Shown here: one piece after another, positions 7,049-15,544 of the stretch | Numbering within the stretch: position 1 is the stretch's first letter | Layout: each line of letters begins with the position of its first letter | Source: Caulobacter segnis | Lineage (GTDB): Bacteria; Pseudomonadota; Alphaproteobacteria; Caulobacterales; Caulobacteraceae | Assembly: GCF_003243465.1 (NCBI RefSeq) | Contig: NZ_QFQZ01000053.1 | Coordinates: forward strand, 1 to 32,868 | Direction: 5' to 3' | DNA: 32,868 nt | Program-made: the position numbers and the translations under genes | Notes under the pieces: generated by a model | Told to the model about the DNA's origin: nothing | The model's input: the letters and a program-made list of their open reading frames with translations, nothing else | Databases searched by the model: none

Positions 7049-7496
7049 GCGCGTTCTCATGAAACCCCTTTTCATCGTGGCCGGCGTCCTTGGATTGCTG
7101 GCCCCCACAGCCGTGACCGCGACCAGCCCCCAGGCCCAAGGCAGGCTGAAGCCCCAACCGACTTTCCAGCTGCTGAGCCAAGGCCATTTGAAGGTCCTAA
7201 CGGCGTCGGCTTGGAGCGAGCCTGACGGCCTGAGTGTCTCGGGACTAGTTCGTCGCGCGCCGCTCTGGAAGACCGGCGTCAAGGGACACCTCGACATCGA
7301 AGCCTTCGACAACGCAGGCCGTCCTTTGGGATCGACCTCCGTGGTCTGGCGCGGCTCACTCGGTTCGAGCGGCCACAATCAAGCCGCGCGCTATGACGCC
7401 CGCCTTGTTGGGGTGAACCCTAATGAGGTGACACGCGTCGCGGTCGCCTACCATCCCGTCGCCCACGCGGCCGAGCCCGTGGAGGCCGCGCGATGA
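7038..7496 (+). CDS. Unknown small secreted protein between czcB and czcA
   Basis: I do not recognise this family. The 152 residues carry a hydrophobic N-terminus (FIVAGVLGLLAPTAVTA, probable signal peptide). A predicted beta-rich body follows with HLKVLTASAWSEPDGLSVSGLVRR and GHLDIEAFDNAGRPLGSTSVVWRG, compatible with a small beta-sandwich. There are no cysteines and only scattered histidines. ATG 7038 is chosen because GGGGAGG (7023-7029) sits 8 bases upstream; the gene then overlaps czcB by 11 bp and czcA by the ATGA at 7493-7496. ATG 7059 is an alternative. This double overlap makes co-translation with the RND pump very likely and suggests an accessory subunit or periplasmic helper. Confidence 0.8.
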   Translation: MGTRRVLMKPLFIVAGVLGLLAPTAVTATSPQAQGRLKPQPTFQLLSQGHLKVLTASAWSEPDGLSVSGLVRRAPLWKTGVKGHLDIEAFDNAGRPLGSTSVVWRGSLGSSGHNQAARYDARLVGVNPNEVTRVAVAYHPVAHAAEPVEAAR

Positions 7497-10400
7497 TCGG
7501 CAGAATTCTTGATTTCTCCGTCCGCGCGCGCTGGGCGGTCATCGGCGTGGTGGCGTTGATCGCCGCGCTGGGCGTTTACAACCTGGTGCGACTGCCGATC
7601 GACGCGGTGCCCGACATCACCAACAAACAGGTGCAGATCAACACGGTCGTTCCGGCCCTGGCTCCGGCCGAGGTCGAAAAGCTCGTCACCTTCCCGGTCG
7701 AAACCGCCATGTCCGGGATCCCCGGCCTGGAAAGCACGCGCTCGATTTCGCGTAACGGCTTTTCGCAGGTCACCATCGTCTTCAAGGAAAACACCGACCT
7801 CTACTTCGCGCGTCAGCAGGTTTCCGAACGTCTGACCGGCGTTGGCCAGACCTTGCCCGAGGGCGCCCAGCCCGCCATGGGCCCGATATCGTCGGGCCTG
7901 GGCGAGGTGCTCATGTGGACGGTCGCTTATGACCACCCCGGCGGACGCGGCGCCAAGATCAAAGAGGGCGCGCCTGGTTGGCAATCGGACGGCGCCTATC
8001 TGACGGTGACCGGCGAGCGCCTGACCGACGCCACCGCTCAGGCGGCCTATCTGCGCGAAGTGCAGGACTGGATCGTCCGGCCGCAGATGCGCGGCGTGGC
8101 CGGCGTCGCTGGCGTCGACTCCATCGGCGGCTATGAAAAGCAGTTCGCCGTCCAGGCCGACCCCGCGCGCATGGCCGCCTATGGCGTGTCTTTCAGCGAG
8201 CTGGGCAAGGCCCTGGAGGCGGCCAACATCGCCGTGGGCGCCAACTTCATGGAGCGCGGCGGCGAAGCCTATCTGGTTCGCGCCGACGCGCGCGTGCGCA
8301 ATATCGACGAGATCGCAAACGCCACGGTCGCTACCCGGCAAGGCGTCTCGATCCGGGTCGGAGACGTCGCCACCGTCAAGGTCGGCGGCGGCCTGCGGAC
8401 CGGCGCGGCCTCGGAAAACGGCGAGGAGGTCGTGGTCGGCACCGTGCTGATGCTTACGGGCGAGAACAGCCGCACCGTGGCCGGCGCTTCGGCTGAGCGG
8501 CTCAAGGAGATCGCCAAAAGCCTGCCGCCCGGCGTGAAGGTGCAGATCACCTACGATCGCTCAAAGCTCGTCAACGCCACGATCAAAACCGTCGAGAAGA
8601 ACCTCGTCGAAGGCGCCTTGCTGGTGATCGTGGTGCTGTTCCTGCTGTTGGGGAACTTCCGCGCCGCCTTGATCACCGCCTTGGTGATCCCGTTGTCGAT
8701 GCTGATGACGGCGATCGGCATGAACAGGCTTGGCGTCTCGGGCAACCTGATGAGCCTGGGCGCGCTGGACTTTGGTCTCATCGTCGATGGCGCTGTGATC
8801 ATCGTGGAAAACAGCCTGCGGCGCCTCGCCGAACGTCAGCACCATGAGGGCCGGCTTCTGACCCTCAGCGAGCGCATTCGCGAAACCCGCGAAGCGGCTC
8901 GTGAGATGATCGCCCCGACCGTCTACGGGCAGGCGATCATTCTGCTGGTCTATGCGCCGCTGCTGACCTTTACCGGCGTCGAGGGCAAGACCTTCTCGCC
9001 GATGGCTATCACGGTGATGCTGGCCCTGGCCGCGGCCTTCGTGCTGTCGCTGACCTTCATCCCGGCGATGATCGCTCTGCTCATTCGCGGCAAGGTCGCG
9101 GAGAAAGAAGTGGCCATGGTCCGCTGGACCAAGGTTCGCTACGAGCCGCTGCTGCGCAAGGCAGTCGCCAAGCCGTGGCCGGTGATCGGCGCGGCCGTGG
9201 GTATGTTCGTCCTGGCCATGGTCACCTTCTCGTTCCTCGGCCGAGAGTTCACGCCCCAACTGGACGAGAAGGACTTGGCCGTCCAGGCCCTGCGCATCCC
9301 CTCCACGTCGCTTGAGCAGTCGCTGCGCATGCAGCGGCAGATCGAACGGACGATCGCCACCTTCCCAGAAGTCGAGTTCGTCTATTCCAAGACCGGCACG
9401 GCAGAGGTGGCCAGCGATCCGATGCCGCCCAACGCCTCGGACAGCTTCATCATCCTCAAGCCGCAGGACGAATGGCCCAACAAAAAGGAAAGCAAGGCGC
9501 AGCTCGTCGCGCGTATGGAAAAGAAGCTCGAGGGTCTGACGGGCAACGTCTACGAGTTCAGCCAACCCATCCAGATGCGGTTCAACGAACTGATCGCCGG
9601 CGTGCGCGGCGACGTGGCGATCAAGGTCTATGGCGATGACCTGGACGCCATGACCGCCAGCGCCGGCCAGATCGCCAAGGCGCTGCAGAGCGTCAAGGGC
9701 GCTGCCGACGTCAAGGTCGAACAGACGTCCGGCTTCCCGACCCTGGACGTGTCGCTGGACCGCGACGCGATCGGGCGATTGGGACTAACCGTCGAGGAGG
9801 TCGCCGACACCCTGGCGGTGGCCATGGGCGGACGCGAGTCTGGCCTAGTGTTCCAGGGCGACCGACGCTTCGACATCGTCGTGCGCCTGCCCGACGCCAC
9901 CCGCAACGACCTGGACGCGGTCGGGGCGCTGCCAGTGATGCTGCCTGAAAGGGCGGGGGGCGGCGCGCGCCTGTCGGTGCCGCTGCGTGACGTGGCCCGT
10001 TTCTCCTATTCGGAAGGCCTCAACCAAGTCAGCCGCGAGAACGGCAAGCGTCGTGTCGTGGTGCAGGCCAACGTGCGTGGCAACGACCTGGGCTCGTTCG
10101 TCTCCGAGGCCCAAGCCAAAGTCGGCGCGCAGGTGAAGCTTCCGGCCGGGTCCTGGATCGAGTGGAGCGGGCAGTTTGAGAACCTCAAGGCGGCGCAATC
10201 GCGTCTGGCCCTGGTCGTTCCGCTTTGCTTCCTGCTGATCTTCGCCCTGCTCTACATGGCGCTTGGCGGCTTTGCGCCCGCCCTGGCGGTATTCTCGGCC
10301 ATCCCCCTGGCCCTGGCCGGCGGGGTCTTTGGCCTGGCGCTGCGAGGCATCCCGTTCTCGGTCTCGGCCGCCGTCGGGTTCATCGCGCTATCAGGAGTCG

Positions 10401-10735
10401 CCGTGCTCAATGGCCTGGTGATGATGACCGCCATCCGCCAGCGGCTCGCCCAGGGCTTTGAACTGGAAAAGGCGATCATCGACGGGGCCATGGAGCGGCT
10501 GCGTCCGGTGATGATGACGGGTCTGGTCGCTTCGCTCGGCTTCGTGCCCATGGCGCTGGCCACCGAAACTGGCGCTGAGGTCCAACGCCCGCTGGCCACC
10601 GTTGTCATCGGCGGCCTGATCACCGCCACGGCCCTGACCCTGTTCGTCCTGCCGGCCATCTGCCGGTTCGTCCTGCGCAAGACGCCCAAGGCCTCGGTCG
10701 AGCCTTCCGCGCCGTCTCTAGAGCAAGGAGCCTAA
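7493..10735 (+). CDS. czcA: CzcA heavy-metal RND transporter (HME type)
   Basis: This is the inner-membrane proton-driven pump of the CzcCBA complex. The 1080 residues match the usual size (about 1050). The start RWAVIGVVALIAALGVYNLVRLPIDAVPDITN is diagnostic of heavy-metal-efflux RND proteins. The fourth-helix proton-relay motif DFGLIVDGAVIIVEN lies at residues 426-440 (Asp426, Asp432, Glu439) and is of the Zn/Co/Cd or Co/Ni type rather than the Cu/Ag CusA type. Two large periplasmic loops and the duplicated 6+6 helix layout are visible. ATG overlaps the preceding stop by four bases. Divalent export (Zn/Cd/Co) is expected; the exact substrate cannot be read from the sequence. Confidence 0.96.
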   Translation: MIGRILDFSVRARWAVIGVVALIAALGVYNLVRLPIDAVPDITNKQVQINTVVPALAPAEVEKLVTFPVETAMSGIPGLESTRSISRNGFSQVTIVFKENTDLYFARQQVSERLTGVGQTLPEGAQPAMGPISSGLGEVLMWTVAYDHPGGRGAKIKEGAPGWQSDGAYLTVTGERLTDATAQAAYLREVQDWIVRPQMRGVAGVAGVDSIGGYEKQFAVQADPARMAAYGVSFSELGKALEAANIAVGANFMERGGEAYLVRADARVRNIDEIANATVATRQGVSIRVGDVATVKVGGGLRTGAASENGEEVVVGTVLMLTGENSRTVAGASAERLKEIAKSLPPGVKVQITYDRSKLVNATIKTVEKNLVEGALLVIVVLFLLLGNFRAALITALVIPLSMLMTAIGMNRLGVSGNLMSLGALDFGLIVDGAVIIVENSLRRLAERQHHEGRLLTLSERIRETREAAREMIAPTVYGQAIILLVYAPLLTFTGVEGKTFSPMAITVMLALAAAFVLSLTFIPAMIALLIRGKVAEKEVAMVRWTKVRYEPLLRKAVAKPWPVIGAAVGMFVLAMVTFSFLGREFTPQLDEKDLAVQALRIPSTSLEQSLRMQRQIERTIATFPEVEFVYSKTGTAEVASDPMPPNASDSFIILKPQDEWPNKKESKAQLVARMEKKLEGLTGNVYEFSQPIQMRFNELIAGVRGDVAIKVYGDDLDAMTASAGQIAKALQSVKGAADVKVEQTSGFPTLDVSLDRDAIGRLGLTVEEVADTLAVAMGGRESGLVFQGDRRFDIVVRLPDATRNDLDAVGALPVMLPERAGGGARLSVPLRDVARFSYSEGLNQVSRENGKRRVVVQANVRGNDLGSFVSEAQAKVGAQVKLPAGSWIEWSGQFENLKAAQSRLALVVPLCFLLIFALLYMALGGFAPALAVFSAIPLALAGGVFGLALRGIPFSVSAAVGFIALSGVAVLNGLVMMTAIRQRLAQGFELEKAIIDGAMERLRPVMMTGLVASLGFVPMALATETGAEVQRPLATVVIGGLITATALTLFVLPAICRFVLRKTPKASVEPSAPSLEQGA

Positions 10736-10736
10736 G

Positions 10737-11078
10737 ATGATCCCGGGCCAAGCACTGCTGCTACGGATCTACACCGACGAAAACGCCATGACCGGCGATC
10801 GCCGCTTCTTCGACATCCTCGTCGAGCGGGCGCGATCGATGGGCCTGGCCGGCGCCACCGTGCTGAGGGGACTGCGAGGCTTTGGAGCCTCCAGCACCCT
10901 GCACGGCGGCCAGCCGTTCGACCTGGTGCCCAACCTGCCGGTCGTCGTCGAGATCGTCGACGAGGAGGCCAAGCTCAAGGCCTTCATCGACACCCTGACC
11001 CCTGACGATGAGGTGGGGCTGGTGACCTTGGAGAAGGTCGAAGTGGTCCGTTACGGCGGCCATCGTCGCCGCTTCTGA
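10737..11078 (+). CDS. DUF190 protein, PII-like fold (first copy)
   Basis: The product has 113 residues with the DUF190 pattern: LLLRIYTDENAMTGDRRFFDILVERA, then GLAGATVLRGLRGFGASSTLHG, VVVEIVDEEAKL and a C-terminal strand. The family has a PII/GlnB-like ferredoxin fold and is often found beside ion transporters, so a small soluble trimeric sensor or regulator is likely. Two bases separate it from czcA, and its stop overlaps the next possible ATG. A paralogue lies at 12559-12906, sharing the LLRIYTD, (V/I)DEE and EVGLVT-type blocks. What ligand it binds is unknown. Confidence 0.85.
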   Translation: MIPGQALLLRIYTDENAMTGDRRFFDILVERARSMGLAGATVLRGLRGFGASSTLHGGQPFDLVPNLPVVVEIVDEEAKLKAFIDTLTPDDEVGLVTLEKVEVVRYGGHRRRF

Positions 11079-11087
11079 TGTCTTCGC

Positions 11088-11131
11088 CGGCGCGCAGCCC
11101 ATCGCTGCGCGCCGACCCCTTCCTTTTTCTT
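11088..11131 (+). terminator. Terminator-like or attenuator hairpin inside the czc operon
   Basis: A perfect 11-bp GC stem (11088-11098 with 11104-11114, 5-base loop CCATC) is followed by a T-rich tract, ending CCTTTTTCTT (11122-11131). It lies between the DUF190 gene and czcD and has every feature of an intrinsic terminator. Since czcD has its own Shine-Dalgarno sequence just after, it probably lowers expression of czcD and the downstream genes relative to czcCBA. Confidence 0.7.
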
Positions 11132-11146
11132 GACGGAGATCCGCCC

Positions 11147-12046
11147 ATGGGCGCGGAACAGGGACACGACCACACCGCCGGTCAGACCAACGGCAAGATG
11201 CTGGCCATCGCCCTAGGACTGACCTCAACCTTTCTGATCGCCGAGGTCGTCGCCGGCATCCGGTTCAATAGCCTGGCGCTACTGTCGGACGCCGCCCACA
11301 TGTTCACCGACGCCGCGGCGCTGGCCGTGGCCTTGGTGGCCATCAAGATCGGCGCGCGCAGCGCCGATGATCGACGGACCTTCGGCTATCGCCGTTTCGA
11401 GATCATCGCGGCTGCCTTCAACGCCGTCCTACTGTTCGGCGTGGCCGTCTACGTCCTGGTCGAGGGCGTCAAACGCATCATCGACCCTGAACCCGTCCAA
11501 TCAACCGGCATGCTCGTGGTCGCCGTAATTGGCCTGGTGATCAACCTGATCGCCATGCGCCTGCTCAAAGCGGGTAAGGACAAGAGCCTCAACGTCAAAG
11601 GCGCCTATCTGGAGGTCTGGGCCGACATGCTCGGCTCGCTCGGCGTCATCGTGGGCGCCCTGGTCATCAAGCTGACGGGCTGGAGATTTGTCGATCCGAT
11701 CGTGGCCATCGCGATCGGGCTGTGGGTGCTGCCGCGCACCTGGTTGTTGCTCAAGAACGCCACCCAGATCCTGCTCGAAGGCGCGCCGAGCGGCGTGGAT
11801 CTGACGAGGATCCGCGCGACGATGGCCGCCACGCCCGGCGTCGCCTCGGTCCACGACCTGCATGTCTGGGTCAGCGGCGCGGACCAGCCCAGCTGCACGG
11901 CGCATTTGGTGCTCGCGCCGGGCGCCGATTTCGAGGTCGTGCGCCTGGCCGTGGCCGGGCGGCTACAGGACGAGTTCGATCTGCATCACTTGACGCTCCA
12001 GACCGAGCGCGATGCCTGCGCTGGCCAGGAAGAGGTGCATTCATGA
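11147..12046 (+). CDS. czcD: CzcD cation diffusion facilitator
   Basis: This inner-membrane Zn(II)/H+ antiporter also carries Cd and Co, moving metal from cytoplasm to periplasm. The 299 residues resemble Cupriavidus CzcD throughout: a short His-containing N-terminus (EQGHDHT), helix 2 with SDAAHMFTD (His51, Asp55), helix 5 with GAYLEVWADMLGSLGV, VLPRTWLLLKN, and a cytoplasmic C-terminal domain with VHDLHVWV. The helix 5 site uses Glu-x3-Asp, as I recall for CzcD, rather than the His-x3-Asp of ZitB. The start at ATG 11147 is preferred because GGAG lies 8 bases upstream. The in-frame ATG at 11078 would place a terminator-like hairpin inside the coding region and add 23 untypical residues. Confidence 0.93.
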   Translation: MGAEQGHDHTAGQTNGKMLAIALGLTSTFLIAEVVAGIRFNSLALLSDAAHMFTDAAALAVALVAIKIGARSADDRRTFGYRRFEIIAAAFNAVLLFGVAVYVLVEGVKRIIDPEPVQSTGMLVVAVIGLVINLIAMRLLKAGKDKSLNVKGAYLEVWADMLGSLGVIVGALVIKLTGWRFVDPIVAIAIGLWVLPRTWLLLKNATQILLEGAPSGVDLTRIRATMAATPGVASVHDLHVWVSGADQPSCTAHLVLAPGADFEVVRLAVAGRLQDEFDLHHLTLQTERDACAGQEEVHS

Positions 12047-12510
12047 CCCCTTCCGAGCCCCAAGATGCGCTCACGCTAACGACCCGCCAAGTGATCGCCG
12101 TAAAGCCCCAGGCGGTGTTCAAGCTGCTCAGCGACTTTCCTGCCTATGGCGCCTGGGCCCCGTTTCTGACGCTGGCTCCGGCCGGGAAATTCGCGGAGGA
12201 GGGGCAGCTGGATTTTCGGATCCGGGTCGGCAGGCTGCCGATCCCCATCTCGATGGCGGGGGAGATCGTCACCCTGGAGCCCCCGCGCCTCATCGCCTGG
12301 CGCATGGGCGGCTATGGCATCCGGCTGCTTGAGACTTTCCGCGTCGACCCTGTGCCGCAGGGCGCCCGGGTCACCCACACCGTCCAGTGCGTTGGCGGGC
12401 TCAAAGGCGTCCTCGGCGAGGGCCTGCTGCGCACCTATGGCGGCGTCATGCGCCAACTGGACGTCGCTCTTGCCCGTCGGCTGACCAAGCCCGGGAAGAT
12501 CCGCCGTTGA
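12043..12510 (+). CDS. SRPBCC-fold (START/polyketide cyclase-like) protein
   Basis: A 155-residue soluble protein begins at an ATG overlapping the czcD stop (ATGA). It has the helix-grip pattern of SRPBCC proteins: VIAVKPQAVFKLLSDFPAYGAWAPFL near residues 17-42, GQLDFRIRVG, then FRVDPVPQGARVTHTVQCVGG and a long C-terminal helix with YGGVMRQLDVALARRL. The fold binds hydrophobic small molecules in other members; there is no obvious metal cluster. Translational coupling to czcD implies a shared role, but none is known to me. Confidence 0.82.
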   Translation: MTPSEPQDALTLTTRQVIAVKPQAVFKLLSDFPAYGAWAPFLTLAPAGKFAEEGQLDFRIRVGRLPIPISMAGEIVTLEPPRLIAWRMGGYGIRLLETFRVDPVPQGARVTHTVQCVGGLKGVLGEGLLRTYGGVMRQLDVALARRLTKPGKIRR

Positions 12511-12558
12511 TGCGTCTCGCGCATTCATCACCAAGACCGCTTGGCTACGGAGCACCTC

Positions 12559-12906
12559 ATGGCGTCTGATCACCTTCACCTGTTGCGGATCTATACCGAC
12601 ATGGACGCGATCCTGGAGGGGCAACCCTACGCGCAGGCTCTCCTCGCTCGGGCCCAAATCCTGGGGGTCGCCAACGCCGCCATCCTGCAGGTGGTCGATT
12701 CATACGGCGACGCGGGCATTGTGCATGGGGCCAAGGCGGTCGATCTGGCCCCCCGCCGGCATGTCATCGTCGAACTGGTCGATGAAGAACCGCGCCTGCG
12801 CGGGTTTCTGGACAGCCTGCGCCAGGGCGAGGACGTCGGCCTAGTCACCATCGAGACCATCGCGATCGTCGCGCACGGCGGTCACCGCCATCACAGCCCT
12901 TCCTGA
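12559..12906 (+). CDS. DUF190 protein, PII-like fold (second copy)
   Basis: The product has 115 residues. LHLLRIYTDMDAILEGQPYAQALLARAQ, GVANAAILQVVDSYGD, VIVELVDEEPRL and GLVTIETI follow the same block order as the 10737 copy, so this is a paralogue diverged in detail. It ends in a His-rich tail, HGGHRHHSPS, which could bind metal. ATG 12559 is chosen because CGGAG lies six bases upstream; TTG 12541 is less likely. It sits 16 bases before the P-type ATPase gene. A PII-like regulator next to each exporter type is the notable pattern. Confidence 0.85.
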   Translation: MASDHLHLLRIYTDMDAILEGQPYAQALLARAQILGVANAAILQVVDSYGDAGIVHGAKAVDLAPRRHVIVELVDEEPRLRGFLDSLRQGEDVGLVTIETIAIVAHGGHRHHSPS

Positions 12907-12922
12907 TCCTGGAGACGACGTC

Positions 12923-14962
12923 ATGGCCACCGCCACGCAGCCGCCCGAAGCGCGCCACGAGCAGGATCCTGATCACGGGCATGACCACGGCCACGACCAG
13001 GACGGCAACGCCGGCGCTCACAGCCACGCCCACGGCGGGATATTCGGTGAACGGACCGAGCTGATCTTCGCGATCGGTTCCGGCGTCGCCCTGGCCGCGG
13101 GCTGGCTGATCAGCCTTCGAGCGCCAGGCCTGGTCCCGCTGATCTGCTTTCTGATCGCCTACGGGCTGGGCGGCTTCTTCACGCTGAAGGAAGCCATCGA
13201 GAACCTGCGCAAGCGCCAGTTCGAAATCGATAGCCTGATGCTGGTGGCGGCCGCCGGCGCGGCGGCCCTGGGTCAATGGGCCGAGGGCGCGCTGCTGCTC
13301 TTCCTGTTCAGCATCGGCCATGCCCTGGAGCATTTCGCGATGGGCCGCGCGCGCCGGGCCATCGAAGCCTTGGCCAAGCTGGCGCCGGAACACGCCAGCG
13401 TCCGGCGCGGCGACACCGTGGTCGAGGTGCCAGTCGAGGATCTGCAAATCGATGACATCGTGCTGGTCCGGCCCAATGAGCGGATCCCATCCGATGGCGT
13501 GGTCATCGCCGGCCAAAGCAGCGTTGATCAGGCTCCCGTCACCGGTGAAAGCGTGCCTGTCGACAAGCGGCCCGTCTCCGACCCGGCCCTAAGTTTCGAG
13601 CGCGCTAGCGCCGAGCATCGGGTGTTCGCCGGGACGATCAATGGGGCAGGGGCCCTGGATGTCCGGGTGGCCCGCAAGGCGTCGGAAACCACCCTGGCGC
13701 GGGTGGTCAAGATGGTCGCCGAGGCAGAAGCCCAGCGTTCGCCCACGCAGCAGTTCACAGACAAGTTCGAGCGGATTTTCGTGCCATCGGTGCTGGTCGG
13801 GGTCGGGCTATTGATGCTCGCCTTCCTGGTCATCGACGAACCGTTCAGCGTCAGCTTCTACCGCGCCATGGCGGTGCTGGTCGCCGCCAGCCCGTGCGCC
13901 CTGGCAATCTCAGTGCCGAGTGCTGTTCTCAGCGGTGTGGCGCGGGCCGGGCGCGGCGGTGTCCTGGTCAAGGGCGGCGGCCCCCTAGAGAACCTGGGCA
14001 CCCTCCGTGCAATGGCTTTCGACAAGACCGGGACCCTCACGGAGGGGAAGCCACGGGTGACCGACGTGCAGCCCATTCAAGGCGTGGAGGAGCGTGAGCT
14101 GCTAGCGGTCGCTGTCGCCGTCGAGGCGCTGAGTGACCACCCCCTGGCCGCGGCGGTCGTCCGCGATGGCGGCGAACGTTTGGGCGACCACACCCCGCTT
14201 GTCGCTGATGGCGTCAACAGCCTGACCGGCAAGGGTGTTCAGGCGCAGGTTTCCGGCTCAGCGGCGCTCATCGGAAAGCCCGCCCTGTTCGACGGCAAGG
14301 ACGCACCAGCGATGTCAGACGCCGTGCGAGCTTTGGCTGAGGACCTCGAAGCGCAAGGCCGGACCGTGATGGTCGTTCATCACGGTGAACGCTTCCTGGG
14401 CGTGTTGGGCTTGATGGACACACCTAGGTCGGCGGCCAAGGGCGTCATCCAACGGCTCCGCAAGCTGGGCATTGAGCGCATCGTCATGCTGTCGGGCGAC
14501 AACCAAACCGTCGCCGACGCCGTGGCCAAGGAACTGGGCCTGGACGAGGCGCGCGGCGGCCTGATGCCCGAGGACAAGGTGGCCATCATTCAGGAGTTGG
14601 CGGCCTCAGAAGGCAAGGTCGCCATGGTTGGAGACGGTGTCAACGACGCGCCGGCGATGGCCAACGCCACCGTCGGCGTCGCCATGGGAGCTGCCGGGTC
14701 GGATGTGGCGCTGGAGACCGCCGACGTCGCGCTGATGGCCGATGATCTAAGCCATCTGCCGTTCGCCGTCGGCCTCAGCCGCAAGACCAGCTGGATCATC
14801 AAGCAGAACCTTTGGGTTAGCCTGGGCATGGTCGCGGTCTTGATCCCGGCCACGCTGTTTGGCCTGAAAATTGGCGCGGCCGTCGTCTTCCACGAGGGCT
14901 CGACACTGCTGGTTGTCGCCAACGCGCTGCGGTTGCTTGCATACCGCGATAGACCGGCGTGA
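12923..14962 (+). CDS. P1B-4-type metal-exporting ATPase (CzcP/CtpD-like)
   Basis: This inner-membrane ATPase expels metal from the cytoplasm. The 679 residues carry a His/Asp-rich N-terminus (residues 15-39) in place of a CxxC heavy-metal domain. They also show the phosphatase loop PVTGESVPVDK, the membrane motif SPC at 323-325, the phosphorylation site DKTGTLT from Asp367, and GDGVNDAPA in the hinge. In the last helix pair HEGSTLLVVANALRLL starts at His657. SPC plus HEGST is the signature of the P1B-4 group (Co, Zn, Ni or Fe), not the CPC type of ZntA/CopA. It ends the czc operon; CzcP beside CzcCBA and CzcD in Cupriavidus is a similar combination. Confidence 0.93.
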   Translation: MATATQPPEARHEQDPDHGHDHGHDQDGNAGAHSHAHGGIFGERTELIFAIGSGVALAAGWLISLRAPGLVPLICFLIAYGLGGFFTLKEAIENLRKRQFEIDSLMLVAAAGAAALGQWAEGALLLFLFSIGHALEHFAMGRARRAIEALAKLAPEHASVRRGDTVVEVPVEDLQIDDIVLVRPNERIPSDGVVIAGQSSVDQAPVTGESVPVDKRPVSDPALSFERASAEHRVFAGTINGAGALDVRVARKASETTLARVVKMVAEAEAQRSPTQQFTDKFERIFVPSVLVGVGLLMLAFLVIDEPFSVSFYRAMAVLVAASPCALAISVPSAVLSGVARAGRGGVLVKGGGPLENLGTLRAMAFDKTGTLTEGKPRVTDVQPIQGVEERELLAVAVAVEALSDHPLAAAVVRDGGERLGDHTPLVADGVNSLTGKGVQAQVSGSAALIGKPALFDGKDAPAMSDAVRALAEDLEAQGRTVMVVHHGERFLGVLGLMDTPRSAAKGVIQRLRKLGIERIVMLSGDNQTVADAVAKELGLDEARGGLMPEDKVAIIQELAASEGKVAMVGDGVNDAPAMANATVGVAMGAAGSDVALETADVALMADDLSHLPFAVGLSRKTSWIIKQNLWVSLGMVAVLIPATLFGLKIGAAVVFHEGSTLLVVANALRLLAYRDRPA

Positions 14963-14965
14963 ACG

Positions 14966-14991
14966 CAAGGCTAGGCCCTACGGCCGCCTTG
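14966..14991 (+). terminator. Probable end-of-operon hairpin after the ATPase gene
   Basis: CAAGGC (14966-14971) pairs with GCCTTG (14986-14991), with an inner GGCC/GGCC stem and a CTAC loop. The tail is not strongly T-rich. The rest of 14963-15121, between convergent genes, shows nothing else. Confidence 0.4.
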
Positions 14992-15121
14992 TTGCGCTCG
15001 ACCACGATCGCGCCGATCAATTCGTGCCGCGTCCCGAAGCTCTAGAATCGCTCGCGGTCCTTCGCGTACATCTTTCTTACGATTAGGATGCCGGCGATGA
15101 CCGGGGGAGCGCCAGTTAAGC

Positions 15122-15514
15122 CTACCCGGCCAGCGCTTCGATCACCCTGCAATCGGCTGCCCGCCCGTCACATGTCGCTTGGACCAAGCGCCGAAGTTCG
15201 CCGCGCAAGGTCTCCAGTTGAACGATCTTGGCTTCGACGTCGCCAAGCTGCCGGGCGGCCAACAGGTTGGCTTCGCCGCAAGGCCGTTCGGGATGGTCTG
15301 AAAGATCCAGCAGATTACGGATTGCCTCGACCGAGAAGCCAAGCTGGCGCGCGTGACGGATAAAAGCCAAGCGTCGGACAGCCTCCTGGCCATAGACACG
15401 CCGGTCATTTGAGGTCCGGATCGGCTCCGGTAGCAAGCCGATCTGTTCGTAGAAGCGTATGGTAGGGATCTTGACGTCCGAGGCCTTGGCCAATTGGCCG
15501 ATCGACAGGGTCAT
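15122..15514 (-). CDS. MerR-family divalent metal regulator (CadR/PbrR/ZntR group)
   Basis: This dimeric activator twists a long-spacer promoter when metal binds. The 130 residues hold a MerR winged helix (SIGQLAKASDVKIPTIRFYEQIGLLPEP), a dimerisation helix, and a metal loop. Cys79, Cys115 and Cys122 are present. Cysteine rather than serine at position 79 marks divalent-ion sensors (Zn, Cd, Pb, Hg) as opposed to CueR, and a Cys-x6-Cys loop is like CadR/PbrR. ATG 15514 is chosen because GAGG lies about 8 bases upstream; GTG 15529 would add five residues. It diverges from the CDF-like gene with the operator between them. Lead or cadmium is the best guess for the inducer. Confidence 0.9.
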   Translation of the reverse strand: MTLSIGQLAKASDVKIPTIRFYEQIGLLPEPIRTSNDRRVYGQEAVRRLAFIRHARQLGFSVEAIRNLLDLSDHPERPCGEANLLAARQLGDVEAKIVQLETLRGELRRLVQATCDGRAADCRVIEALAG

Positions 15515-15544
15515 GGATTTTCCTCGCACAATCCAAATAGGCGC

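Noticed and set aside
7448..9565. Minus-strand open frames opposite czcA (7448-8341 and 8561-9565)
   Set aside because: Same shadow effect; composition is rich in Arg, Gly, His and Asp without motifs, and czcA is unmistakable on the plus strand.
11078..11146. Earlier czcD start at ATG 11078
   Set aside because: It would put the terminator-like hairpin inside the coding region and add 23 residues not typical of CzcD; ATG 11147 has a well-placed GGAG.
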